Notes: generated from the letters alone by a model not told the origin. Positions 35,301 through 47,870 are shown, numbered from the stretch's first letter. The stretch is DNA of 64,000 bases from Labia minor (GCA_963082975.1 OY720350.1:43726734-43790733), one strand, 5' to 3'. Numbers and translations are program-made.

Positions 35301-35689
35301 TCAATTCGTTGTTTATAAATTCATAACCCAATCTTTTTTTAACATCTGTCAAAATAATATTAACAATAAAAATCCAAAAAAGTTATTTTTATAAGTCATA
35401 AGTTTCTGCTCTTTCCCGATCCTTTAGAAACTTTATTGAAAAGCATTGTAAAAAATAAAAAGATAAAATTTTCCATTTTAAGCTATCTTAGAGTATTTAA
35501 TAGTGGTTAAATTCCTCCTGATATTAAAGGTTTATTTAAAGATTTTATTTAAGAGTAATTAAGTGAGATTAATCATAAAGGTTAAAATCGGGAAAAAATG
35601 TCAATGATGTAAAGTAGTGCCTACGTTCATTATAATAGAGAATTTTAGTTTCAAACACATTTTCGTTTTTCAAGTTAAATATTAAAATG
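32301..35689. other. Long AT-rich non-coding stretch
   Basis: About 3.4 kb with no recognised transposon. A short complex block is at 32880-33000 and a GC-richer block at 34550-34860 (with an 88-codon minus frame that looks like chance). These could be conserved non-coding elements; no coding potential is supported. Confidence 0.45.
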
Positions 35690-36725
35690 TACTCACATAT
35701 ACAGTCAATTTACTGAGGCTCAGGTGCCTTAAAACATATATTTTCGTTGAAAATGTGAATTAGATCTTCCTTCTCATCTAGACGGGGGCTCCGTCCCCTG
35801 AACCCCTGAAGTAATACATAGTATTTCGTTGATAGTCTGTATGTAAAAGGTTTTCATCCATTTTGTTGCAATCAGTATATTACATTATATTATCATATCT
35901 TTTTGTGTTCTTATTTAAAAGATATTTTAATTTAATCAGTAAATTAATTATATATTACTATTGTACTTGTTATATCAATCTATCTATCCCTGTGGCTCTA
36001 CGGATCTCGAAAGTAACCCCAAAGTCTGAGCTATAATCATTCTATATAACTCCTACCCTGTCCCATCTGTCCCACGTCCCTTCCTACATTGTCCACTCAC
36101 CACGTTCTTGGTCTTCCCAATCACACAGGACGTTTCCCAATCAGATTGTCCAAATATATTTCGCCGATCTTTAATCTACCATTCTAGCCATGACCCCTTC
36201 CCATCCCAGCCTTCTCTATTTTATAACCTTAATAACCTTAGCTATATCTGGAGTTGCATAGAGGTCATGCAATTCCTCGTTATGCCATCTCCGCCATATC
36301 CCGGTGATCTCATCTTTCTTTGGTCCTTAAATGCTGCAAACAATCCTAATATCAAATTCTCTAAATCTACTTTTCTCCCAAGAACATTGACCGCCCATAT
36401 AATACAACAGGCAAAATAATTGTTTTAAATATTTCAATTTTCATCCATTTTGATAAAAGTTTTGATAAGTTAAGCCTCTTTACTGTATGATAATAGGCGT
36501 TACCCGATTGCGACCTCGATCTAAATTCTTATCCAATATTATTATCCTTTGTAATTACAGAATTTAAGTATTTAAATTTTTCTACATAATCAAATTCTAC
36601 ATTTTGTATGTTAAGACTTTGTATGTTGATAATGTTTTTCTCTCTTACTAAATATTTTGTTTTATCCATATTAATTTCAATCCCCATCTTATTTCCTGCC
36701 TCAATTCCATCATACATTACGTGTA
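35690..36725 (-). pseudogene. Non-LTR retrotransposon remnant with 3' UTR
   Basis: Minus-strand reading, with frameshifts: MYDGIEAGNKMGIEINMDKT, KYLVREKNIINIQSLNIQNV and EFDYVEKFKYLNSVITKDNN, the reverse-transcriptase palm/thumb segment (INxxKTKYM...FKYLGSxIT). It continues IEIFKTIILPVVLYG, then NEELHDLYATPDIAKVIKV, and ends near the ATCCGTAGAGCCACAGGG block at about 35990-36010. Below 35990 the 3' UTR (TTAATTTACTGATTAAATT, ATACTGATTG, ATGGATGAAAACCTTTTAC) is shared with the 49.8-50.06 kb copy, including a GGGGGC-type hairpin at about 35784-35798. No target duplication identified. Confidence 0.72.
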
Positions 36726-36900
36726 TACATAAGTGTCGGTTAAGTGAGAAATTTTTTTTTGATGTTCAATTGTTTTTGTTTATAATTCTAAATTATCAAG
36801 TGTCGGTTAAGTAAGAAATTTCTTTTTTTTTGTTTCTATGGCAGCAAAAAAGTAAACAAATTACATACATACAAACACTCTCCTTTATATATATAGATAT
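36726..36900. repeat. Tandem-like direct repeat and retroelement-like tail
   Basis: AAGTGTCGGTTAAGT followed by an AGAAATT and T-run block occurs twice (about 36731-36760 and 36797-36830). ACATACATACAAACACTCTC follows at about 36861-36881. It looks like the edge of a degraded repeat that I could not classify. Confidence 0.4.
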
Positions 36901-38851
36901 AAATATTGATATATGAAATTGAAAATATTAAGCCAATCATCGAATTCATATCGGACTACTGCAATTAATCATTTCCCTTTCACAAAATATTATACAATTT
37001 ATTTAGTTAATTAATCAATAATAAATTATATTACCTATATTATTATTAAATAATTTAGTATATTATTATAATTATTATTTTTTTTTAATTATATAATTAT
37101 CATATTATTTTATATTTTGAAATAATTTTTTTTTATTTTTGTTTAACAACAAAATTATGATACAATATATATTCCAATTTCAATTTGATAAACATAATAT
37201 CAAATAAACCCCATTTCTGAATATTCCAATATAATATTCATCAATTATCAGAGATGAAGTTCGATATAGTCTGAACGGAATCTCAACGGGGTGATATTTC
37301 TTCTTTTCCTTTTTGATTCAATTTCTTGCTGTTGGCTATTTCTCGATTTGGTTACCTGTAACGAAACTTGGTTTTGTCTATATTTTTCAGATGGCATGGC
37401 CCAACGAGACCATATTTAAACTTGCGCATAGATAAATAACACCCTTTCCCCAAGAGAGAGAGAGAGAGCAAGAGGGGCCCACCTCATCTTTCTCTCTCTC
37501 TCACTCATCTTGCACCGGGGACTTCCCTAAGGCTCGAATTTCGCGAGAGTTTGTACAATCACAAATCACACACACACGCTCCCTTGTCCATGTATGCATG
37601 GGTATTACCACATACCACTCCCTCCCACTCATCCTCTACTTTTAAATAAATAATATAAACATAACTCATGGCTTAAAACTACCTAAAGTTGTCTGTTTTG
37701 ACCAAAATGTATAGTAAAAGTGCGGGGAGCGGAAAAATATTTATAGTCTAGGCTGGGATTCCAAATTTTAATCCACTTAAATGCAAAATATTTTATATCA
37801 TTTTTTTTTTTTTTTTTCAAAAATTCAACAGAAAGAGGAGACATTCATGTAAAAAAAATGTATTTATAGCTACTATAATTTAGTTATATTTCCTATATTA
37901 ACTTTTTGTAGGGGTTTTGTTTCAAATTTAAATATATATATATTTATATATAAATATACAATATATATTATATTGAATATCAATTAGTCTACTTCTACAT
38001 TTTTTAATGTGTCTAAACTATGTTTTAATTCAAAATCTAATATATATATTTATATAATATATTAATTTCAATAAAACATGTAATTTGAAAACAATTTTAA
38101 CATCATATTTAATGTATATATTAAATATGTAGATATATATATATATATATGATGTACATATATAAAAAGTAACTTTCAATGAATTAATTTGATATATTAA
38201 TTTGAAATATGTTATTTATTTCATATGTAAGTTTTTAGGTTTATTTAATCCATTATATATATTTTAATTAAACTCAGGCTTTGTTAAACCTAACATATGA
38301 ACAATTTGCTTTTCTCTTTTATTAAACATAGACTAGATAAAATATTTCAACCACTGTTTATTATGCATTAGATTATAAGAGTAAATTCCATTTATACCGT
38401 CAAATTGAATATTTAATTTAGATTTTAGATAATAGTAGATATATATAGATATATAGGATAAAAAATTTTTAAATTTTTATTTTTTTCTAAAAATATCTTA
38501 TATATGAATGTGGGGAAGAATATTATATCAATATTATCGTCAAAGTGAACAACTTAGATCGATATCTTTCTTTAATTAAAATTGTATTTGTTTATTTGTT
38601 GTGTTTGTTTTTGTTTTATTTTCACAAAATCAGCATTTTAAATGGATTCAAATTTATTTGAATCTTAAACAAGGTTAGATAACCTTTTTGATTCCTTTGC
38701 ATTTTTGAAAAATATGATGTTTTAGACAATTAATCCAGTAATTTTGTAGTTTTACTAGGGAAGTTTTCCGGGAATTTTGAAAATTAGTAATTTTGAAAAT
38801 TACGATTACGAATTTCAATTTTGCCACCTCGTATTTTTGTCCCCATATTGA
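36901..38851. other. AT-rich stretch with a GAGA/CT island
   Basis: At 37430-37640 a GC-richer block carries (GA)n (about 37457-37468) and (CT)n (37491-37503) in opposite directions plus (CA)n at 37566-37577. It might be a regulatory island (GAGA-factor-like sites), but that is speculation. Long T and TA runs elsewhere. No gene. Confidence 0.4.
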
Positions 38852-39476
38852 ATAAGTTGACCTGTGGCCAGGTCCGAACCGACCGACGGTTTGAAGTAAA
38901 TTAATTTCCAGCTACAGAAACAATTTCAAATAATTTTAATATATCTATTAATGTAATAAAAAGCAGATAGGGATACATAAATAATAAATATAAACATTTT
39001 TAATTTTATTTTATTTATAATATATATGCAAGACCAGGCCGTGACGTCATGAATGGCTGGATGACGTCATATAATTTTAAATTAAGAAAAAACTAATAAA
39101 TATGATTTTTCTCAAGGATAAAACCAATACAAAGTGCATGATTCGTGGTGATATATAAAAAAATCTCATTTGGTGTGAAAATAACCCTTTCCTTCCTATC
39201 GTCGATCGCTAATACTACCACTTCCGGTTTCCGGATTTGCACCAAAAGTTGATCAATTCATCCCACTGATGCATTAAGTAAATATACCAAATTTCATCAA
39301 AATCGGTTGAGCCGTTCAGGCTGTACACATCTATACGGACGGAGAGACGGACAGACATCATGCTAAAAATACTTTTTTCTGTTAAGAAAATGCATGATTC
39401 GTGGAGATATGTAAAAATCTCCACATGTAAAATTTGGTGTGAAAACAATACCTCCCTTACTATCGTCGGTCGGTAA
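38852..39476 (-). mobile_element. Family B element, copy B3
   Basis: The hairpin end is at 38858-38873, the right subterminal repeat ACCGACCGACG at 38878-38888, and the left repeat CGTCGGTCGGT at 39464-39474 (plus-strand view). The microsatellite is short (39338-39356). Structurally complete. Confidence 0.78.
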
Positions 39477-39534
39477 AAATATGATTATTTTTATTTTTTT
39501 AAAAATATTTTTTTCTAAAATCAAATTAACGGAC

Positions 39535-39690
39535 GGACAGACGGACGGACAGACGGACGGACAGACATCATGCTAAAAATACTTTTTTCTGTTTAGAAAA
39601 TGCATGATTCGTGGAGATATGTAAAAATCTCCACATGTGAAATTTGGTGTGAAAACAATACCTCCCTTACTATCGTCGGTCGGTAAAAAA
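39535..39690 (-). mobile_element. Extra family B left end (B3b)
   Basis: A second copy of the outer 150 bp of family B, from a GACGGACGGACA microsatellite (39533-39566) to CGTCGGTCGGT (39674-39684). It lies 60 bp beyond copy B3 in the same orientation. The rest of the element is missing. Confidence 0.7.
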
Positions 39691-41492
39691 TTGCCTACGA
39701 GCGCCGTAAAGTGTACATTACACGTTTTAACAAAAAAACTAATTTCCTCACCACTTTGAGGTAGAATAATTGGCAGATTATTTTATCAACGTAATATCCC
39801 CAGTAGGCTCATCCACATATAAGTTACTATTTCAAAATTTAGAGTATTTTCTTTCGTTTCCTTATTATTGGTGAACCAGGTGTTGCGAGCTTATTGTCTT
39901 TAGTATCGATCGAAACGTCACAGAGTGAAAGTTCTTCTTACTTTTAGTGTAAATGTATAATTCTTGGCGTTGGTGTGGATGTATAATGTTTTTTTGTCCA
40001 AAGTCTCCCCTTGTCGCTTTAGTGTATGGGAAATTTTGTATTTTTATATATTAGATATTTATATTCATAATTTAGTTTTATGATCATATTTAAAAAAATC
40101 ACTTGATGACTGAATACATATTCTGCTTCTGTAACGCCAATTTCATATCAAGTTCATGGCGAAGCTGGAGAGTATGTATCAGTATCATGGGAAGACGTTG
40201 GATATTTTCCCGATCGGTATAAAAATGAACGATAAACGGGGGTTTTCCTCGAAACTTTTAAAAAATCCTTAATATTCCTGTTACTTAATGACACCTTAAG
40301 ATCTACGGCTTAGAAAAAATTTGAGATACAAAAATTGTCCCGGGTCTCCCTTGTCCCCTCACTAATTGATATTTATTTTTTAATCATTGATCTTTTATAG
40401 ATAAGAACATTACTCTATCGATAGATAATACTCAACTAATATTTTTAATACCTATATTATGCAAAAGTAAGTTCAGTAGTTTTTTAGAAATAAATTTAAT
40501 TTTATTAGTAGGTAATAATATTAATTTATATAATGTTTATATGAAAGTTTTTTTTTTCTCTTCTGGGGAGATCAATATCATTTCATAATTATCTAGTTAA
40601 AATATAATATTCTTTATATATAATATACCAGACAATATCTATTTTCAAATTATCATAAAAATATGTATCAAATTAATCTCATGAGAATTGTTCTGTGTTG
40701 CATAATTAATAGACGATCTTTACTAGCCTACCCTATCCAACTTACACAATTATTGAAACTAGATAAATTGGTATTTAACAAAAAAATAAATAAATAAATT
40801 ATTCATTATTTAAATGGAGTTATATTCAATTATTTAATTTATCTCCCATAAAAGATTTTTTTTAAAAGATAATATAAAATTACTTTGTAAAGCTCAAATC
40901 TCAAGCAGATCAAAAATAAATTTAAAATACGAGTATAATATTGAATGTCATAGAATAAAAAAAATGTGTTATTTTGCTAACATGGGCTTAGATCCTTAAT
41001 TTATAATTTTAATTCAATGAGTATATTTTTTCTCACATTTGGACCTTCGTTTTCACTCAAATTTGCAATTTGCACTATTTTTCAAAATATAAATATAAAA
41101 ATTATTACTTACTTTGTTTTAGAAAATATTAATCAATTAGGTGTAATATTCAATTTAATTTTGCTTTTAATATTATAAAATATTAGAATTTAAATATTAT
41201 AAACATTCTTTGTATGGAAATTTCTAAAATTATTTTTATATTGAAGGCCAACTTCTTAACTGCGCCACCAGAGGCGCCACATGTAGTGTTGTTTATTTGG
41301 GTCGGTTTTTTGCCCATAACTTGGGAACGGATCAACTTTTTTGAAATTTTCAACCTTATACCTTATTCGTGGGCCATGACGGTTCTAATGATACCAGAAC
41401 CATTAAGATCTATGAAGCCGTTTAGAAGAAGTTTAGGATTGCGTAGTCTTTAATTATATAGTTTCTATCGTTTTTTTCAGGCGTTATTTAAA
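39691..41492. other. Non-coding stretch with an unclassified repeat-like block
   Basis: No gene is supported. The blocks 39700-40030 and 40130-40360 are more complex than background. The block 41240-41460 (for example AACTTGGGAACGGATCAACT) has the style of a transposon interior and ends just before the Helentron left end at 41493; a 79-codon frame in it matches no protein family I know. Confidence 0.4.
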
Positions 41493-41721
41493 TTTTTTGA
41501 AGTGAAACTTCTTTAGCGGCGTCCTGACATTTGGTTGAGAATGGAGAGTGAATTGAAAAATTGAAATTTCGTAACGCAAGAGAGAAAGAAGATATAGGTA
41601 TAACGAGTGAGAATGAGATAGCCTCTATCTACGGGAGACGTGTGCTGTCTTTCGTTCTAATCCCCACTCTAGGTCCAAAGTCCATGACGCGCATGCGCGC
41701 TAGTTAAGTCATATATAATTA

Positions 41722-42210
41722 GCTGGAGTGTCTCCACTCGACTATCTCGCAATTTGAATTGGATTAAATAACATAATATATTATATTTAAATTAAATTTA
41801 ATTAATTATAAATTATAAATAATAAATAATAAATATTAAACCAGCGCATGTTTGGCTTTTTGTTGATGGCACCACGTTACGTGTTGGCGCGTGAGATTTG
41901 CAGTGTTAAAAAATTAATTCTGGTAATTTTAGCGAATCAATCAAGCTGAAATTCTATATATAGCAGTTTTATACAATTATTAATCATGTGAAAAATTATC
42001 AAACATATATCTTTATTTTTACGGTCACTTTAGAGGAAAAATAAAATTTAATAAAAAAATCAAAACGTTGTAGGTAATGACCCTCTTCCGGTTGACCTAC
42101 ATTTCTCAAAAGTTGATAGAAAACTATGAATTTTGAATAATGTCCATGTACCAAATTTCATCATTCTAGCTCAAACCGTTTTTGCGTAATCTTGCCTACA
42201 TACATACACA

Positions 42211-42242
<32 letters not shown>

Positions 42243-42366
42243 TACAGACATTTTTCTCAACCTTAGTGAAAATGATTCAGGAACCTTCAAAACGTATAAA
42301 AACATCAAAATCTCAACATCGAAAATTTTCGTGATCGCAATACTATCTCTGGCGAGATAGTAAAAA
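41722..42366 (-). mobile_element. Family A element, copy A7, complete, nested in family D
   Basis: Reference copy of family A. Hairpin TGGAGTGTCTCCA (41724-41736), right repeat ACTATCTCGC (41741-41750), microsatellite of AC and TACA units (42198-42244), left repeat GCGAGATAGT (42352-42361), then the T-run on the minus strand. The two 10-bp repeats are exact complements. A second hairpin, TACTATCTC-TGGC-GAGATAGTA, lies at the left end. Core motifs start at 42159 and 42093 (minus strand), 66 nt apart. Confidence 0.82.
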
Positions 42367-42370
42367 TTGA

Positions 42371-42401
<31 letters not shown>

Positions 42402-42466
42402 CGTGAAATAATTAAAATTCTCAAGTCAAATATACAGCGTGCACGCATACCGACGCATGTAATTGT

Positions 42467-43036
42467 GTGTGTGAACATGGTCGGCGATTCACACGCCAAC
42501 ACATACAGTTATGTGCGTCGATGACCATTCACGTTATTTATCCGAATCTCAACATTACTTTAACACTACTAAATCGATTTAAAATTATTATTGCATTTAA
42601 AACTGCTTTTCTCTACTCCACAGATTTCACTATGCCGAAAAAAAATAACGACCAAAATTTAGACGATATTATTTATTTCATACACCGTTCACTACTGGTT
42701 TATAGCCACACAGGTGCTAATGCACTTGAACGAGGCGAAGATAAAATCCCTCTAATTCTCGGGGGAGATTTTAATGTAAATTTTGGATCTGATGATTCGT
42801 TGCCGTTGATCAACTTTCTTCAAGAAACATTTGGTCTGCTTATAAATAACGATCCCAAGGAATCAACAACAAAATCTGGAACTACAATAGATGCTGTTTT
42901 TACACGTTATATAGAAAATATCGAATCACGAACATATATATCTTATTTTAGTTATCACAAGCCATTAATATCAGTATTACCAATTGAAGCACCAACCGAC
43001 AATAGTACAGGCAATGTAGATATGATGATAGAGTAG
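42467..43036 (+). CDS. Endonuclease/exonuclease/phosphatase-like domain, probable Helentron C-terminus
   Basis: An open frame of 189 codons. Homology is clear from about residue 56: DDIIYFIHRSLLVYS, PLILGGDFNVNF (GDFN at 100-103), TTKSGTTIDAVFTR (137-147) and YISYFSYHKPLISV (158-170). These correspond in order to the GDxN, ST-x-IDxVF and SxHxPL motifs of the C-terminal half of EEP-fold nucleases; the usual Asp of SDH is Tyr here (SYH), as I remember from related arthropod helicase-fused nucleases. The first 55 residues are not homologous and probably reflect 5' readthrough; a splice-acceptor-like CTCCACAG precedes the homologous part at about 42618-42625. The N-terminal half of the nuclease fold with its catalytic Glu is absent, so the product is unlikely to be active. 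Its place and strand inside family D suggest the last domain of a Helentron Rep-Hel-EN polyprotein. A non-LTR endonuclease is the main alternative. Confidence 0.65.
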   Translation: MCEHGRRFTRQHIQLCASMTIHVIYPNLNITLTLLNRFKIIIAFKTAFLYSTDFTMPKKNNDQNLDDIIYFIHRSLLVYSHTGANALERGEDKIPLILGGDFNVNFGSDDSLPLINFLQETFGLLINNDPKESTTKSGTTIDAVFTRYIENIESRTYISYFSYHKPLISVLPIEAPTDNSTGNVDMMIE

Positions 43037-43215
43037 ATAATAATAATAATAAAGCGAATATTTGTTACGAAAATTTTATACTGTTATATGTCTTTCGAAA
43101 TGATCCCTTTATTTTTCTCTATTTCTCTCTCACTCACACTCTCAACTAAAATTTATCTTATTCTCTAGATTGTAAGAAGTTTCACTTCCGCCACGTGTAC
43201 GATGCTGCACATTTT

Positions 43216-45414
43216 GCTTTTTTATATTTTACATTATAAATTAAATTGGTTCATAGTTCCCAATTTATTATCACCTTACTCACTATATTCTATGTTCTTT
43301 CTTAGACCAATCATAAATAATTTAGTAGGAAAAAATAAAACGCTTAAAAAGTAAAATAAAATCGAATTTTTTTCTTTAAAACATTGGAACCAAGACGTTG
43401 CGTTAATTTGGAAATTAAGAAAATATCTTTTCCTTTTTCTTCGGCTGTTAATTTTCATTCTTTTTGGGGCCATGCTATTTATTAATTAATTATAGAAATT
43501 ATATCCCCACAATTTGTGGTAACATTTCAAATATATTTTAAAACAATTTTGATAATTTTGTAACCAAATCAAAAAAAAAAACAAAAAATGAAATGATAAA
43601 TTATAGGTTGTTGTATGAATATTATATTGTGAAAAAATATAAAACAAAAAATTAGATCTATTATATAATGTTATCTTAATAAAGATCTGTTCATTTGTTA
43701 ATTTAATGAAAATTTGTTACAAATTATATCTGCCTTATCTTTGTCTTTTATATTTTTTTACCCATATAAATTCTATTGATATGCTCTTTTCCATAACGTC
43801 AATTATTTTCTTTATAATTTTATTTAAAATGTACGAATTCTCAAACATTATATTAATTCTATAGCTATAAATAAAAGTTATAATCTTCATCTTTAATTAA
43901 ATAAACAAATAAATTATTATATAAAATTTACGGTCGTAAAGATTGGCTCAAATAATAAAAACCGAGATCACAAAAATGATATTTAAAAAAAAAAAGATTA
44001 ATTTAAATCATTTTCAATTGAATTTAGTTATGTACATAAAATATATATGCTCTTTCGGTCTTTCCCACAATATACTCAAATATACATATATATAGTTATA
44101 ATTTATTATTAAAACTCTTAATTATATGATAAAAATGTTTGGTTCAGAAATAAAATGGAGAGGGAGTTGGAGGGGTGGGGGTGGGGGGAACCGTAATAAA
44201 TGCTTTATCCTCAAAGTAATCTTTGCCCGAGATAATTTCATCTTAATAATTTTCAAAGGTTTTTATCTCAATTTGAAAAAGAGACGGAGAGGAAAAAAAG
44301 TAATTTAAGAACTCTGGGCCTTCCCCCAAAGGACGTTTTTTTTATGATATATTTTTAATTGCACTGGTTTAATGCAAAAGCTTTTATAGCTACGTGGCTA
44401 GAAGTGGGGAGAGTGGAATAAAGCCGAGTGGATGTTGGAAGGGGAATACAAAACGCATTTTGGCAAATTAGACATGAAAGTGGATGCTTTATTGTCCAAC
44501 ATTGATAGTTAATGCTCTCTAAATACTCTAAATAGATGAAAAGATCATTCAAAGATGAAAAAGGATGAATTACTAATTGAAATAGTGATCAAATTACAGA
44601 AAAATAAAAAAAAAATGTTAATATTATACGTATATAACAACATTTAATATAATAAAGAAATGAATAAAAAAAAGGTATTTTTCTTTTTGAATGAAATTAA
44701 TTAATTTTTAATGATACAATAAAAACTCAAGTCAAATTACTCAAATCAACTGATGGAATTACAGCCCTTGTTTATAAATATAAATATACCAGTATATCCT
44801 TTTCATACCTCAATTTTCTATTCTGAATTTTTGTTTGTTTTTTTTTTAATGCTGGTATTATTCATAGATTTTTCATATACCCCATTATTATATTATTATT
44901 ATATTTATCATTAGTCTAATTTGGTTGTAAATCCCATAATATATCTTATGGTACTAGTAAGCTTTATTTATTATTTGTAAATTTGTTATGAATAAGTATG
45001 TGTATCTATCTATTTAAGTCATAATACATGATCTTTTTAATTAAATTATTAAATATACATACATTATTTCATATATGCATGTATATTTACTGAGGGAAAA
45101 ATAGCATCGGCGTGAGGTCTCTTTCGTCGTTAAACAAAATTCGCTAAAATAAAAAAAATAAAATTGCACTATTTGCAAGCGTTGTTCAGGCGTGAGTCTA
45201 TTCATGATGAATTGCCAAACCTAACTGAGAAACAAATAGTCGCGGACGCCATATGGCAGCATTAAAAGAAGAAGAACTGAGAATAAATCACTTGACAGCT
45301 GTTAAATCGGTCGTCAACTTGAACAGTAATGCCAACTTAAAGTTCTATACAAAAAACAACCTTTATATTTAGTTATATTAGTAAGTCAGTAAATTTAATA
45401 ATATTTTTAATATC
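43216..45414. other. AT-rich stretch with a possible DNA-transposon end
   Basis: Mostly AT-rich. At about 45160-45330 a block with TGCAAGCGTTGTTCAGGCGT and TTGACAGCTGTTAAA resembles subterminal sequence of a mariner-type element, but no partner end was found. A G-rich block lies at about 44163-44190. No gene. Confidence 0.4.
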
Positions 45415-45580
45415 TATCTATGAAGGAAGAAAGTTCTTGTCCGCATCCAAATTTCTTCAAGTATCCTAAACTACACCCATCAAACTTCTATTTTCTCCCA
45501 TTATGTCCCTTCCTACATTGGTCTTCCCAATCAGCCTCCCCACAAATATATTTTTCAACCGACTTTCATCTATATTTATG
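45415..45580 (-). pseudogene. Short non-LTR C-terminal fragment
   Basis: Minus-strand remnant of the same LINE C-terminus as at 12.4 and 31.9 kb: TTGGGAAGACCAATGTAGGA and GAAATTTGGATGCGGACAAG blocks. Strongly decayed. Confidence 0.5.
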
Positions 45581-47276
45581 TATTATAGAATTTTAATATT
45601 AAAAACAATCAATCTTGGAAAATACTTATGTGTTTGAATTTTCATTTTAAATTCAATAATTTTACAATTTTAATTCTAATAAATAAATGATTCTACCTAA
45701 ATAGTAAAATCTTTAAAATGTAAATATGATTAAATTATATATTGAATATTTCAAAAAGAAAATAAAAAATTAAAGAAAATAATCACGATATTCAATTATT
45801 TTTTTTTTAATTCATAATAAAATAAAAAAACAATTGAATATTTAATAGGGCCTCCTCCTATCCCCATAAATTAGCCCTTCCAAGCCTCTCCTTACGGAAT
45901 TTGGAAAAAGTAATGAAAAAGAAAGTTCGCCTTAAAAAAAAAATATTAAAAAAATAAGGCGTTTTGTCTGTACGCCTTTTTGAATCAGCTGAGAATGCCT
46001 TTGATTTTTTGGATTTCGAAATGAAACCGCCACATTCGGGGCAACCTGAAATAAAACCTGCCTACCTAAGAGGATGCATGGTCTCCACTATTAGGAGTGG
46101 ATCGCCCATGCTAATCGAATCGATCCTACGCTCAAAAGGTATCCAACACTTTGTTCCTATTCAGGCTATTCCCATTTCGGAACTGTGCTGAATTACCTTC
46201 CCGAATGCTCGTTCACTCGATCCACCTCAAATACATTCTCAGCAATACAAAAAGGCAGAATTCAGACATGGCATGCAATTAATACAACCCTTCTCTTATA
46301 ATATTGGCATGGCACTTGCTTTATCCACCCACACTTTTCTATTTAATAATTCTAAACTAATCTATAGATTAGTAGGATGAGAATCAGCATCCTTCGATGG
46401 AAGTAGGAAGCAACCTCCTGAAAATCTCTAACAACAAAATATAAGTATATTCCAATGATTAGCCACCCTCCCCCCAGTGTAACGCAATTCTAAATACCTT
46501 TCTCTCTTCTGCTTCCTTTATCAATGATACTCATTCTTGAGAGATGTAATCTGAAATCCCCTAATCTCACTAAGTTCTAGAATATATTTCCCTATAATTT
46601 TCTAATTAATATTATCAAAATAAAGAAAATCAATCAGTCATAAATCAAATATAATTACTGTGATGTATATTGAATTTTATTTGAAATATTTTATTTAGAA
46701 ATTGAAATGAATAAAATTTATTCCTATTTGAATTTGTGCCATGCTAAATAAATAAATAAATAACGATGATTACTTACATTTGGTGAGCTGTATGAAGGTC
46801 ATTTCATCATTATCAGAGATGGAGAAGATAATCAAGAATTTGAATCAACATCCAGTAGAAGGAACGAAGATTGAATCATGAAATAGAAGAAAAAAAATAA
46901 CATATATATTAGATTATAAAATTTTAAAATAGATAATTATAAATTGAATAAAAATCAAATTAATAATAAATACTGACCTCGAAGTTAATAAAATTTGATA
47001 TAACTCGCAGATTAAACTCGAAGACTTGTATTGATATTCCATCTCACTCGACTGGATAAAAAAGAAATTAAATAAGATTAGTTATGTCATTTAAGAAAAA
47101 GAAAAATATAATAGATATAAAATAAAATAAATAACATTATAAGGATTTAAGAGGTGTGTAAGTCATTAAAAAATTTCCTACAAAACACCACAAAACTAAA
47201 AATCTCTTCTTTCTTAAATATTAAATGTGATGCCACAGTGGAAATAAATTACATTTATCTTATTAATTTCATGAAG
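45581..47276. other. Non-coding stretch with a complex block
   Basis: A 75-codon plus-strand frame at 45967-46191 (begins SVRLFESAENAFDFL) sits in a GC-richer block at 45850-46350. It matches no family I know and has no clear splice context, so it is left uncalled. A GTAAGT-type donor on the minus strand near 46771 could belong to an unrecognised exon. The remainder is AT-rich. Confidence 0.4.
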
Positions 47277-47870
47277 AACAGACCGACGGTTGGAAGTAAA
47301 TGAATTTCCAGCTACAGAAGCAATTTCAAATAATTTTAATATATCTATTAATGTAATAATAAACAGATATGGATATAACATAAATATTTTTAATTTTATT
47401 TTATTTATAATATATATGCAAGACCAGGCTGTGACGTCATGAATGGCTGGATGACGTTATATAATTTTAAATTAAGAAAAAACTAATAAAGATGATTTTT
47501 CTCGAGAATAAAACCAATACAAAGTGCATGATTCGTGGTGATATGTAAAAAATCTCCTTATGTGAAATTTGGTGTGAAAATAACCCTTTCCTTCCTATCG
47601 TCGATCGCTAATACTACCACTTCCAGTTTCCGGATTTGCACCAAAAGTTGATTAATTCATCATAGTGATGCATTAAGTAAATTACCAAATTTCATCAAAA
47701 GCCGTTGAGCCGTTCAAGCTGTGCACATCTATACGGACAGACGGACAGACATGATGCTAAAAATACTTATTTCTGTTAAGAAAATGCATGATTCTTGGAG
47801 ATATGTAAAAATCTCCACATGTGAAATTTGGTGTGAAAACAATACCTCCCTTACTATCGTCGGTCGGTAA
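47277..47870 (-). mobile_element. Family B element, copy B4, hairpin end lost
   Basis: Begins inside the right subterminal repeat (GACCGACGGTTGG at 47281) without the terminal hairpin, and ends with CGTCGGTCGGT (47858-47868). Reduced microsatellite (47738-47752). Confidence 0.72.

Larger units (their letters stand above)
41493..43215 (+). mobile_element. Family D: deleted Helentron with endonuclease ORF and nested family A copy
   Basis: Left end: a T-run at 41493-41498 followed by GAAGTGAAACTTCTT (41499-41513). Right end: the exact inverse AAGAAGTTTCACTTC (43174-43188) followed by a hairpin-forming GTGTACGATGCTGCAC (43195-43210; 5-bp stem with one G-T pair). An endonuclease reading frame lies next to the right end on the plus strand, as the C-terminal EN domain of a Helentron should. 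The Rep and helicase regions are missing. Copy A7 is inserted inside (41722-42366). Without it the element is about 1.08 kb. Confidence 0.65.

Noticed and set aside
45964-46191. Possible small protein of 75 codons starting SVRLFESAENAFDFL
   Set aside because: Composition is slightly coding-like, but there is no homology I recognise and no promoter or splice support.
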